Part shown: positions 1-6,639 of the stretch, in pieces | How the letters are laid out: the number at the start of each line of letters is the position of its first letter | Position numbering within the stretch: the first letter of the stretch is position 1 | NCBI GenBank assembly: GCA_020025735.1 | Contig: JAHHRP010000037.1 | Location: 1 to 14,573 of the forward strand | Direction of reading: 5' to 3' | Origin: Evtepia sp. | Lineage (GTDB): Bacteria > Bacillota > Clostridia > Oscillospirales > Oscillospiraceae | DNA: 14,573 nt | The notes under the pieces: generated by a model | Told to the model about the DNA's origin: nothing | What the model saw: the letters and a program-made list of their open reading frames with translations, nothing else | The model's database searches: none | Program-made: the position numbers and the translations under genes

Positions 1-482
1 TCATCAAGGTGATTGATGACATTGCCTTCCAAACCAACATCCTTGCTTTGAATGCTGCGGTCGAGGCGGCTCGTGCTGGCTCTGCTGGCAAGGGGTTTGC
101 GGTTGTGGCTGACGAAGTGCGGAATCTGGCTGCCAAGTCTGCAAATGCAGCAAAGGATACAACTGCCTTGATTGAAGATACCATTCATGCGGTGCATAGT
201 GGAGAAGAGATTGCACAAAAGGCGTTTAAAAAATTCGAGCAAGTGGTGGAGCAGTCTACGGAAGTCGTTCAAACAGTCAATGCAATTGCGGATGAGTCAG
301 TGAAACAAGCAGATGAGATTGCACAGATCACTTTGGGGGTAGACCAGATTTCTTCTGTCGTACAAACAAACTCTGCAACCAGTGAGGAAAGTGCTGCGGC
401 ATCTGAGGAATTATCCTCCCAGGCATCGCTGATGCGGCAGACAATGGAGGAGTTTCAGCTGCGAGAAGATATTGTGACCTAA
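1..482 (+). CDS. Methyl-accepting chemotaxis protein, C-terminal part (5' truncated by window)
   Basis: This is the cytoplasmic signalling end of a chemoreceptor, which controls CheA/CheW in response to a ligand sensed by parts lying outside the window. The reading frame is already open at base 3 and runs to TAA at 480-482. It begins within the conserved hairpin tip: IDDIAFQTNILALNAAVEA followed by the GKGFAVVADEVRNLA block, the CheA/CheW contact region of the MCP signal domain. The rest is a heptad-rich coiled-coil return helix with a Ser/Ala/Glu-rich segment (ATSEESAAASEELSSQA), where methylation sites are usual. No NWETF-type CheR tether is seen; the protein ends LREDIVT. The GTG at base 9 is an internal valine, not a start. 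The family is certain. The sensory domain, membrane segments and ligand cannot be seen. Confidence 0.97.
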   Translation, partial: IKVIDDIAFQTNILALNAAVEAARAGSAGKGFAVVADEVRNLAAKSANAAKDTTALIEDTIHAVHSGEEIAQKAFKKFEQVVEQSTEVVQTVNAIADESVKQADEIAQITLGVDQISSVVQTNSATSEESAAASEELSSQASLMRQTMEEFQLREDIVT

Positions 483-704
483 GAGCGCTGCTTGTGACGG
501 TTCAAAAAGAAAGGGTTCATTTCCAATTATGTCCCTCTGAGTAAGCGTGCTGTTGGGTTATGATAGGCCCATTGGAAGTCGCTTTGAAAACTTTTTTCTT
601 CTGCTCGATCTTTTTGCCAGATGCCTTTCTAACTTTTCCATCGTAGATATTGCCTTTTTCAATTTTTGACTGTATAATTAAGAAAAATGTTTCATCTGTG
701 AGGA
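483..704. other. Intergenic region between MCP and response regulator
   Basis: This stretch holds no open frame with a ribosome binding site. I see no convincing terminator for the chemoreceptor gene. The nearest thing is a 4-bp TGGG/CCCA pairing around 554-573 without a following T tract. The second half is T-rich on the + strand. The only clear signal is the promoter at 650-678. Confidence 0.5.
650..678 (+). promoter_or_regulatory. Sigma-A-type promoter of the response regulator gene
   Basis: The -35 element is TTGCCT at 650-655 (4 of 6 consensus bases). A 17-bp spacer leads to a perfect -10, TATAAT, at 673-678. Transcription would start near 685, giving a leader of about 25 nt before the start codon at 711. 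Confidence 0.7.
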
Positions 705-710
705 ATGGCT

Positions 711-1388
711 ATGTATCAGGTTATCATTGTGGAAGACGATCCTATGGTTGCTGAGATCGACAAACAATATGTGGAGCACAATAGCAAAATGGCCATCGCT
801 GGGATTTTTCAGAACGGTCAAGAGGCGCTGGACTTTGTGCGGGATCATCCGGTGGACCTTATCATGCTGGATTACTATATGCCGGTAATGGATGGGCGAA
901 CCTTTCTGCTTAAGCTTCGAGCAGAGGGGATTTTGGCCGATGTCATCATGGTTACTGCTGCTAGTGAGGCCAAACATGTGAGTGAGTTGTATTCTTATGG
1001 TGTGTCTGATTATCTCATTAAGCCTTTTGACTACAACCGTTTTCAGTCTGCCTTACAGAAGTTTGTTGCCCGCCGGGAAGCGTTTGCCGGTGAGAAGGCG
1101 TTTAATCAGGAGGAGCTTGACAAGGTTATCTCTCCTGAGGGCCAACGCAGTGGTCAATTTGTGGACAAGGGAATTCACCCTGTTACGCTGGAGATTATTT
1201 GTTCATTTCTGCGGGAACATAAGAGTGAAAAGCTTTCCATTGAGGATATTGCCAAAAATGTCTCCCTCTCCCGGGTGACGTTGCGACGGTATATGAACTA
1301 TCTGATTGATAAAAACAGTGTCATCGGTGGGGTAGACTATTCCACTGGTGGTCGGCCGTCAGCGGTGTATACTTATATTGGAAAATAA
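711..1388 (+). CDS. CitT/DcuR-family response regulator (receiver + HTH)
   Basis: This is a cytoplasmic two-component response regulator of 225 aa. The N-terminal receiver has the acidic pair in VEDD, the phosphoacceptor Asp54 in LIMLDYYMP, Thr82 and Lys104 in the YLIKPFDY loop. The C-terminal half carries a helix-turn-helix around residues 176-198 (LSIEDIAKNVSLSRVTLRRYM). That layout and length are typical of the CitT/DcuR/DpiA group, which in known cases respond to carboxylates such as citrate or fumarate. I chose ATG 711 because GAGGA at 700-704 sits 6 nt before it; the in-frame ATG at 705 abuts the Shine-Dalgarno and is unlikely. Members of this group are normally paired with a CitA/DcuS sensor kinase, but none lies on either side here, so the partner is elsewhere or absent. 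A terminator follows at 1411-1446. Confidence 0.93.
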   Translation: MYQVIIVEDDPMVAEIDKQYVEHNSKMAIAGIFQNGQEALDFVRDHPVDLIMLDYYMPVMDGRTFLLKLRAEGILADVIMVTAASEAKHVSELYSYGVSDYLIKPFDYNRFQSALQKFVARREAFAGEKAFNQEELDKVISPEGQRSGQFVDKGIHPVTLEIICSFLREHKSEKLSIEDIAKNVSLSRVTLRRYMNYLIDKNSVIGGVDYSTGGRPSAVYTYIGK

Positions 1389-1410
1389 AAGGAAATGGTC
1401 ATTGAGAAAG

Positions 1411-1446
1411 ACTCCCGTGTAATTTTAGATTCACGGGAGTTTTTTT
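1411..1446 (+). terminator. Intrinsic terminator between response regulator and acyl-CoA synthetase
   Basis: A perfect 9-bp stem, ACTCCCGTG (1411-1419) with CACGGGAGT (1432-1440), encloses a 12-nt loop and is followed directly by six more T at 1441-1446. It lies 22 bases after the regulator's stop codon, but also only 25 bases before the next start codon, so it occupies the leader of that gene. Confidence 0.9.
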
Positions 1447-1471
1447 ATAGAAAAGGTAAGGAGGATTTCCA

Positions 1472-3106
1472 ATGGCAGAATTTTATACGCGGTTTATTCG
1501 TGAGACCTTTGATGAAAAAGGGCAGATTACAGACTGGTCATATGAGTATGAACCAAATTTTAATTATGCCTATGATGTTATAGATGAGTTGGCCAAGTTG
1601 TCTGCGGAGAAGTTGGCCATTATTTGGGAAAATGACCGAGGAGAACAGGCTAAGTTGACTTTTAAGGATTTGAGCAGGATGAGCAATAAGGCAGCCAATC
1701 TCCTCAGCAGCCGAGGACTAAAGAAAGGAGATGTGTTCTTAATTGCCCTGCGTGCACACTGGTCCTACTGGGTGGTGGCTTTGGCAGCCCACAAGCTGGG
1801 ATTGCTTCTTGCTCCGGTATATTACCGTCTAACAAAGAAAGATCTGGTCTATCGGATGAAAACAGCCAATGTCCGTGGGGTGCTTACCTGTCGGGAGGGC
1901 CCAGCGGCAGAGAATATTCTGGCAGCAGCGGAAGAAGCAGGCGTTCCTGTGCGCTTCGCACTAGGTGGGGGAACTGGCTTTGAGGATTGGGATGTGGCTC
2001 TGGCAGAGCAGGAGGAAGAGATGGACCGGGTGGAGACGAGGGGAGAGGACCCGATCCTCCTTTATTTTACCTCTGGTACCACTGGACAGCCAAAGGGCGT
2101 CCTCCACAATCATGTGTATACCTTGGCTTGCCACTGGGGCGCAAAGTACATGCTGGATGTTCACGATGGGTCCCGGCACTTTGCCACGGGAGATACCGGC
2201 TGGGAAGTGACATCAGGTACGAAATTTTATGGACAGCTGCTCTTGCAGGGAACGCTGCTGGTGTATGATTACGACCGCTTCTCAGCGGAGAAGGTCCTGT
2301 CTTTTTTGGAAAAGCAGCGGGCAACAGGGATTATGGCCCAGCCTACTGTCTACCGAATGTTTACCCAGGTGGGGATGGATCACTATGACCTGTCTTCTGT
2401 CACAAATTATGCAGTGGGTGGTGAAAAACTCTCTACGGATCTGGCCCGCACAGTAGAGGCACAAACAGGGCACATCCTTTATGAAGGCTATGCACAGTCC
2501 GAGGCAGGGCTGATTACTGCGGATTCCAAAGCAATGGGGTGGAAAGAAGGTTCTGTGGGGAAAATATTGCCCAAGTACCATGTGGAGATCTTACGAGAGG
2601 ATGGCACATTTGCCGGACCAAGGGAGGAAGGAGAGATCGTTCTGGTAGCCGATGGAGGTAAGCGGCCCATTGGTTTGATGATGGGATATTGGCAGGATGA
2701 GGAAGCGAACAGCCGCCTGTGGGATGGAGAGTTGTTTCACACAGGAGATTTGGCAACCCGGGATGAAGATGATTTCCTGTATTATCTGGGTCGGTCTGAT
2801 GGGATTATCAAAACAAAGGGATACCGGGTTAGTCCGGTAGAGATCGAAGACGCCTTGTTGCTTCATCCAGGAGTGGAGGAGTGCATGGCCGTGGGGGAAC
2901 CCGACCAAGAACTAGGCCAACGCGTAAAGGTTTATGTCAAGCCTGCGCCAGGATATACTCCAGGGGCAGAGTTACAGCGTGAACTGATGGCGTTCCACAA
3001 TGAGAGCTGCACGGGCTTTAAAAAGATTCGGGAACTGGTCTTTGTAGACCAGTTGGCGCGCAATCACAATGGCAAGCTCATCCGCAATCAGTTCCAAAAA
3101 TCGTGA
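1472..3106 (+). CDS. AMP-forming acyl-CoA synthetase (adenylate-forming ligase)
   Basis: A 544-aa ANL-superfamily enzyme that activates a carboxylic acid to an acyl-AMP and then to an acyl-CoA. Visible core motifs: the P-loop-like FTSGTTGQPKG at 199-209, YAQSEAG at 340-346 (usual form YGQTE), HTGD at 423-426, the hinge GRSDGIIKTKGYRVSPVEIE at 440-459, and NHNGKLIRNQF at 531-541 with the catalytic lysine at 535. Length and hinge form fit the medium-chain acyl/benzoate-CoA ligase branch better than acetyl-CoA synthetase, which is about 100 aa longer. The acid substrate cannot be told from sequence. The start is firm: AAGGAGGA at 1458-1465 lies 6 nt upstream of the ATG. The first and last motifs depart from consensus (Ser for Thr; no PRT before the terminal GK), but the key lysine and glutamate remain, so it is probably active. 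Confidence 0.93.
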   Translation: MAEFYTRFIRETFDEKGQITDWSYEYEPNFNYAYDVIDELAKLSAEKLAIIWENDRGEQAKLTFKDLSRMSNKAANLLSSRGLKKGDVFLIALRAHWSYWVVALAAHKLGLLLAPVYYRLTKKDLVYRMKTANVRGVLTCREGPAAENILAAAEEAGVPVRFALGGGTGFEDWDVALAEQEEEMDRVETRGEDPILLYFTSGTTGQPKGVLHNHVYTLACHWGAKYMLDVHDGSRHFATGDTGWEVTSGTKFYGQLLLQGTLLVYDYDRFSAEKVLSFLEKQRATGIMAQPTVYRMFTQVGMDHYDLSSVTNYAVGGEKLSTDLARTVEAQTGHILYEGYAQSEAGLITADSKAMGWKEGSVGKILPKYHVEILREDGTFAGPREEGEIVLVADGGKRPIGLMMGYWQDEEANSRLWDGELFHTGDLATRDEDDFLYYLGRSDGIIKTKGYRVSPVEIEDALLLHPGVEECMAVGEPDQELGQRVKVYVKPAPGYTPGAELQRELMAFHNESCTGFKKIRELVFVDQLARNHNGKLIRNQFQKS

Positions 3107-3180
3107 TGAGTGAGGTCAACCAAAGAACTTCTTTCAGTGGTGCAGCAAAGGTGCATTTTCTGTCCTCTGGAGAGAAGCGG

Positions 3181-3209
3181 TTGACATGCTTAAAAGAGGG
3201 AGATATAAT
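3181..3209 (+). promoter_or_regulatory. Consensus promoter of the ABC transporter operon
   Basis: A perfect TTGACA at 3181-3186 and a perfect TATAAT at 3204-3209 are separated by exactly 17 bp. This is the strongest promoter in the window. Transcription would start near 3216, leaving a leader of about 80 nt before the GTG at 3296. A promoter this close to consensus would normally be held down by a regulator. Confidence 0.92.
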
Positions 3210-3240
3210 ACAAAATATAAGAAAACAGGTAAGAAAGTGC

Positions 3241-3270
3241 TGTGATTACGATAGTTAAAGTAATATCACA
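3241..3270 (+). repeat. Imperfect inverted repeat in the ABC operon leader
   Basis: TGTGAT (3241-3246) matches ATCACA (3265-3270). An inner TAC/GTA pairing (3248-3249 with 3260-3261, plus 3247 with 3262) extends it, with a 2-nt bulge at 3263-3264. It lies about 25 to 55 bases downstream of the expected transcription start. It could be an operator or a weak mRNA hairpin; the sequence does not decide which. Confidence 0.5.
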
Positions 3271-3295
3271 AAGATAGGCGAGAGGAGAAAAGACG

Positions 3296-4084
3296 GTGTC
3301 ACTATTAGAATTAGAGAATGTGACGGTGTCCTTTCCACAAAAAAGGGGGCGGCCACCACTGGTTGCTTTAGAGAATATGGCATTGTTTGTGGAAAAAGGG
3401 GAACTGGTGGTCCTGGTGGGGCCTTCTGGTTGTGGAAAAACTACGGTGCTGAATATTCTCGCAGGGCAGATTGCGCCTACAGTGGGACAGGTCCGTTTGG
3501 CAGGGGAACCAATCTATGGGATGTTGCCTTCTATGGGATACATTTCACAAAGTGATACGCTGCTACCCTGGCGGACTGTACTGGACAACGTGGCCTTGGC
3601 GATGGAGCTGCGGGGAATTCCCAAGGATCAGCGGCATGAGCGTGCCCGTGCGCTCATGGCTAAGATGGGCTTGGAAGGGTTCGAAGAGAATTATCCCCGG
3701 GAACTGTCGGGGGGAATGAAAAAGCGAGCAGCGATTGCTCGCGTGTTGGCTATGGACCCGTCCATTTTGATGATGGATGAGCCGTTTGCTCCGTTGGATG
3801 CGCTTACACGCCAGCGTCTGCAAGATGATATCCTCTCCTTATGGGAAAGCACTGGCTGCACAATTCTTTATGTGACCCATGATCTGACCGAAGCCATTAC
3901 GCTTGCCGATCGGGTGGTACTCCTCTCGCGTCGGCCTGGCCGAGTGGTGGGGGAATACCGCATTGATCTGCCTCGTCCCCGACGGGTTATGGATGTAAAG
4001 TTCAGCCCTCAGTTTGTAGAAATAGAGAAGGCGATCTGGCACGATCTGCGTACTCAGCTGGAAGAAGAAAGAGGTAAGCCATGA
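3296..4084 (+). CDS. ABC transporter ATP-binding protein, NitT/TauT family
   Basis: The 262-aa cytoplasmic ATPase subunit of an importer of the nitrate/taurine/sulfonate type (SsuB/TauB-like). All nucleotide-binding motifs are present: Walker A GPSGCGKTT at 42-50, Q-loop Gln85, signature LSGGM at 137-141, Walker B ILMMDEP at 157-163, D-loop PLDALT at 166-171, and switch His195 in LYVTHD. The PWRTVLDNV segment after the Q-loop is typical of this family. The start is GTG 3296, with GAGGAG at 3282-3287 eight bases before it. The gene opens the operon and its stop overlaps the permease start by four bases (ATGA at 4081-4084), which indicates translational coupling. The transported compound is not predictable. 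Confidence 0.95.
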   Translation: MSLLELENVTVSFPQKRGRPPLVALENMALFVEKGELVVLVGPSGCGKTTVLNILAGQIAPTVGQVRLAGEPIYGMLPSMGYISQSDTLLPWRTVLDNVALAMELRGIPKDQRHERARALMAKMGLEGFEENYPRELSGGMKKRAAIARVLAMDPSILMMDEPFAPLDALTRQRLQDDILSLWESTGCTILYVTHDLTEAITLADRVVLLSRRPGRVVGEYRIDLPRPRRVMDVKFSPQFVEIEKAIWHDLRTQLEEERGKP

Positions 4085-4854
4085 GACAGGAAAGACGAAG
4101 AATTTCTCCTGGCGTGTGGACGGCATTGTTTCTTGTGGCGGCCTTGGGCCTGTGGGAGTTTACTGCGGCAAGGGGATATATCAATGAATTCTTCTTCAGT
4201 CGTCCCAGTATGCTCTGGCAGGAGTTTCTCTCGATGGTCAGCAGTGGCATGTTAGCCCGCCATCTAACTGTGACATGCAAAGAGGCAGCGTTGGGGTTGC
4301 TCATTGGGGGAGGATTGGGTACCCTATCTGGACTGGGACTTGGCTTGGCACCTAGAGTTAGCCAAGCGCTGACCCCCTTGATGACCGGTTTGAATGGATT
4401 GCCTAAGCTGGCTTTGGGTCCCTTGTTTATCCTCTGGTTTGGATTGGGAATTCGCTCCAAAATTCTCATTTCAGCGCTGATGGTTTTTTTTGTCTTTGCA
4501 TTTAACCTTTATGCAGGGGTTCGGGATGTAGATAAAGAACTGATTGGAGCAGTGCGTCTTCTGGGCGGCTCCCGAGGACAGATTCTTCGCAAGGTGATTT
4601 GGCCAGCTTGTTTACCTTGGTTAATGGCCAGTTTACATACCGGCCTTGGACTATCGCTGTCTGGTGCCATCGTGGGAGAGTATTTGGGTTCCGTGCGTGG
4701 CATGGGGTGGCTTTTATCGGCGGCTGGAGATGTTTTTAACGCGCAGCGAGTGTTGTGTTGTGTGTTGATCTTGTTGATCATCATTGTTGTGTTGGATGGG
4801 ATGCTCCACCTGTTGGAGCGCCATCTACTGCGCTGGCGTGGCGGGGAAGGATAA
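4081..4854 (+). CDS. ABC transporter permease, NitT/TauT family
   Basis: The membrane subunit of the same importer, 257 aa, of the SsuC/TauC type in the binding-protein-dependent permease superfamily. Hydrophobic segments lie near residues 13-30, 68-90, 108-122, 127-147, 180-203 and 224-240, consistent with six transmembrane helices. The cytoplasmic EAA loop that docks on the ATPase is seen at about 153-180 (ELIGAVRLLGGSRGQILRKV, then WPACLPWL). The start overlaps the ATPase stop as ATGA, with AAGAGGT just upstream inside the ATPase gene. No frameshift or missing segment is seen. The binding-protein gene follows after 65 nt that include a palindrome. Confidence 0.95.
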   Translation: MRQERRRISPGVWTALFLVAALGLWEFTAARGYINEFFFSRPSMLWQEFLSMVSSGMLARHLTVTCKEAALGLLIGGGLGTLSGLGLGLAPRVSQALTPLMTGLNGLPKLALGPLFILWFGLGIRSKILISALMVFFVFAFNLYAGVRDVDKELIGAVRLLGGSRGQILRKVIWPACLPWLMASLHTGLGLSLSGAIVGEYLGSVRGMGWLLSAAGDVFNAQRVLCCVLILLIIIVVLDGMLHLLERHLLRWRGGEG

Positions 4855-4866
4855 GTTTGTGAGTAT

Positions 4867-4878
4867 CCGCTTAAGCGG
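4867..4878. repeat. 12-bp perfect palindrome upstream of the binding-protein gene
   Basis: CCGCTTAAGCGG is a perfect dyad and extends by one G·T and one A-T pair on the flanks (4865-4880). As RNA it can form a short hairpin with a TTAA loop. It also lies between a weak -35-like TTGTGA (4857-4862) and a -10-like TGCAAT (4880-4885) spaced by 17 bp. It may be an operator or an mRNA-stabilising hairpin within the operon. Confidence 0.5.
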
Positions 4879-4919
4879 GTGCAATAGAGAAAATCAACAA
4901 ACAGAAAAGGAGTATGATG

Positions 4920-5999
4920 ATGAAGAAAATCGTTTCATTGTTCTTGGTGATGACCGTTGCATTTGGCGTGCTGGCCGGATGTGGATCAACCAAGACAAAC
5001 CAAGAGGCAACAGAGAAAAAGGAAAGTCAATCTGTCCAGACAGAGCAGAATGATTCGCTGAAAAAGATCGTTATTACGGAAGACATCCGGGGATATCACT
5101 GGGCACCGGCCTATCTGGCGCAGAGCCTGGGATACTTTAAGGAAGAGGGGTTGGATGCGGAGTTCCAGACCATCAAGGGTGGCGATTCTGCAGCAGCTGT
5201 TCTGTCTGGAGATGCACAGTTCTGTCTGAAAGGGATTGAGACGGCGTTGACGCTCAACGAAAAAGGACAGGGTTATAAGATTGTGATGTCTACCACACAA
5301 AAGTTTCCCTATCAGCTGGTAGGAGCCAATGAGAAATATTCGACCATTGAGTCTCTGAAAGGCAAAGTGGTAGCTGCTGGTCTGAGTACAACGGGAGCTC
5401 CTTATTCTTTTGCCAAGGCTTGTATCAATTTTTCTGGCTTGGTTGCAGAGAAAGATGTCGATGTAACCCTTATAGCCAGTCCCGGCTATGCAGCGGCTAT
5501 CGCCAGCGATTCCATTCAGGCTGCTGTGGCTACAAACCCCTGGTCTGCGAAGAAGTTGGCTGACGAAGGTGGCGTGGTTATTGTTGATGGGACCGATGAT
5601 GCAGCGATTGAAAAGATTATCGGATCATCGAAGTATGAATTGTTTGCTATCATGACATCTGATGCGCTGATTGAGTCCGATCCTGAGTTGGTACAGAAAG
5701 CGGTCAATGCCATGACAAAGGCAATGAAGTGGATGGAAACAGCAACACCTGAGGAAATTGCAGAAAAGATGCTGCCACTCTTTGATGGGGCACAGAAGGA
5801 AGAATTGCTCTATGATGCGCAGTACGACAAAGAGCATCAAGTGGCAAACTATACCGGTTATCATACGCCTTCTGGGTTCCAAGCTGGTGTAAAGCTGAAC
5901 AAACTGGCTGGCGCTATTACAGGGGAACCAACAGAGGATCAGATCTATGACGAGAGTTTCCTGGACAATGCTTGGCGGGCCATCGATAACAAAGAATAA
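4920..5999 (+). CDS. ABC transporter substrate-binding lipoprotein, SsuA/TauA/NMT1-like
   Basis: The extracellular solute-binding lipoprotein of the importer, 359 aa from ATG 4920. It has a basic N-terminus (MKK), a hydrophobic signal stretch and the lipobox LAGC, with Cys21 as the lipid anchor. A short Thr/Glu/Gln/Lys-rich linker follows, then a type II periplasmic fold: GYHWAPAYLAQSLGYFKEEG is the usual first ligand-lobe motif, and LKGKVVAAGLSTTGAPY opens the second part. There is no CCCFC motif of thiamine-precursor binders. Three in-frame ATGs (4914, 4917, 4920) are available. AGGAG at 4908-4912 gives the best spacing, 7 nt, to 4920. Together with the two upstream genes it makes a complete importer. 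The ligand could be a sulfonate, nitrate-like anion or small heterocycle; the sequence does not say. Confidence 0.93.
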   Translation: MKKIVSLFLVMTVAFGVLAGCGSTKTNQEATEKKESQSVQTEQNDSLKKIVITEDIRGYHWAPAYLAQSLGYFKEEGLDAEFQTIKGGDSAAAVLSGDAQFCLKGIETALTLNEKGQGYKIVMSTTQKFPYQLVGANEKYSTIESLKGKVVAAGLSTTGAPYSFAKACINFSGLVAEKDVDVTLIASPGYAAAIASDSIQAAVATNPWSAKKLADEGGVVIVDGTDDAAIEKIIGSSKYELFAIMTSDALIESDPELVQKAVNAMTKAMKWMETATPEEIAEKMLPLFDGAQKEELLYDAQYDKEHQVANYTGYHTPSGFQAGVKLNKLAGAITGEPTEDQIYDESFLDNAWRAIDNKE

Positions 6000-6030
6000 G
6001 CAAAAGCAAAAAGGAACCTTCTCAGGACGA

Positions 6031-6057
6031 CATATTGACGCGTCTGGTGGCATATTG
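6031..6057. repeat. Direct repeat CATATTG in the mntP leader
   Basis: CATATTG occurs at 6031-6037 and again at 6051-6057, exactly 20 bp apart, about two helical turns. Between them is the palindrome GACGCGTC (6037-6044). An outer TTCTCAGG/CCTGGGAA pairing (6019-6026 with 6062-6069, one G·U) could close a stem-loop around the repeats. I do not recognise a known riboswitch here. Confidence 0.35.
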
Positions 6058-6081
6058 TAGGCCTGGGAAAGGGGGGGCAAC

Positions 6082-6639
6082 ATGAGTCTGCTGGAGCTGA
6101 TTCTGCTGGCAGTAGGTTTGTCTATGGATGCCTTTGCTGTTGCAGTCTGTAAAGGTTTGGCAATGGACCGGGCTACCCTGAGCCGGGCTGTTTTGGTTGG
6201 CCTTTGGTTTGGCGGATTTCAAGGACTCATGCCGTTGGTTGGATGGCTTTTGGGTTCCCGATTTTCTGTGTACATTGTTGCAGTGGATCATTGGATTGCA
6301 TTTGTTCTATTGACGATATTGGGGCTGAATATGTTGTGTGAAGCACGGCAGAAGGAGAGCATTGGTGATGCCTCTTTGGGGGTGCGGATCATGCTGGCCA
6401 TGGCTGTGGCTACCAGTATAGACGCCCTGGCAGTAGGGATCACTTTTGCGTTTTTAGAGGTGGAGGTCCTATCGGCAATATCCTGTATTGCAGTGACCAC
6501 ATTTCTCTTTTCCGTTTTGGGTGTGAAACTGGGGAATCTATGTGGGATTCGGCTTCGGGCCAGAGCGGAAGCAATGGGAGGGACGATACTGATTCTTCTG
6601 GGCGTAAAGATTCTGCTGGAACATTTGGGAATTTTCTGA
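6082..6639 (+). CDS. mntP: Manganese efflux pump MntP
   Basis: A 185-aa inner-membrane exporter that removes excess Mn(II). It has six predicted transmembrane helices in two inverted halves. Each half carries the family's Asp motif in a helix: MDAFAVAVCKG with Asp16, and SIDALAVGITFAF with Asp114; these acidic residues are needed for transport in E. coli MntP. The GGFQGLMPLVGW segment and the full length also match the family. The start is ATG 6082, preceded by an unusual run of seven G (6071-6077) acting as Shine-Dalgarno. In many bacteria mntP sits behind a Mn-sensing yybP-ykoY riboswitch; no such element is recognisable in the 82 nt upstream. No good promoter is seen there either, so it may be read through from the ABC operon. 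Confidence 0.96.
   Translation: MSLLELILLAVGLSMDAFAVAVCKGLAMDRATLSRAVLVGLWFGGFQGLMPLVGWLLGSRFSVYIVAVDHWIAFVLLTILGLNMLCEARQKESIGDASLGVRIMLAMAVATSIDALAVGITFAFLEVEVLSAISCIAVTTFLFSVLGVKLGNLCGIRLRARAEAMGGTILILLGVKILLEHLGIF

Noticed and set aside
705..710. ATG 705 as start of the CitT-like regulator
   Set aside because: It directly abuts the Shine-Dalgarno AGGA (701-704). ATG 711 has normal spacing.
3241..3270. CRP-like site TGTGA...TCACA
   Set aside because: The half sites are much farther apart than the 6 bp of a CRP site, and such control is not expected in this group of bacteria.
3210..3295. TPP or other riboswitch before the NitT/TauT-type operon
   Set aside because: The leader is short and A-rich and shows none of the conserved TPP aptamer blocks that I know.
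4784..5053. 89-aa frame across the permease end and binding-protein start
   Set aside because: It overlaps two well-supported genes in another frame and has neither a ribosome binding site nor a recognisable motif.
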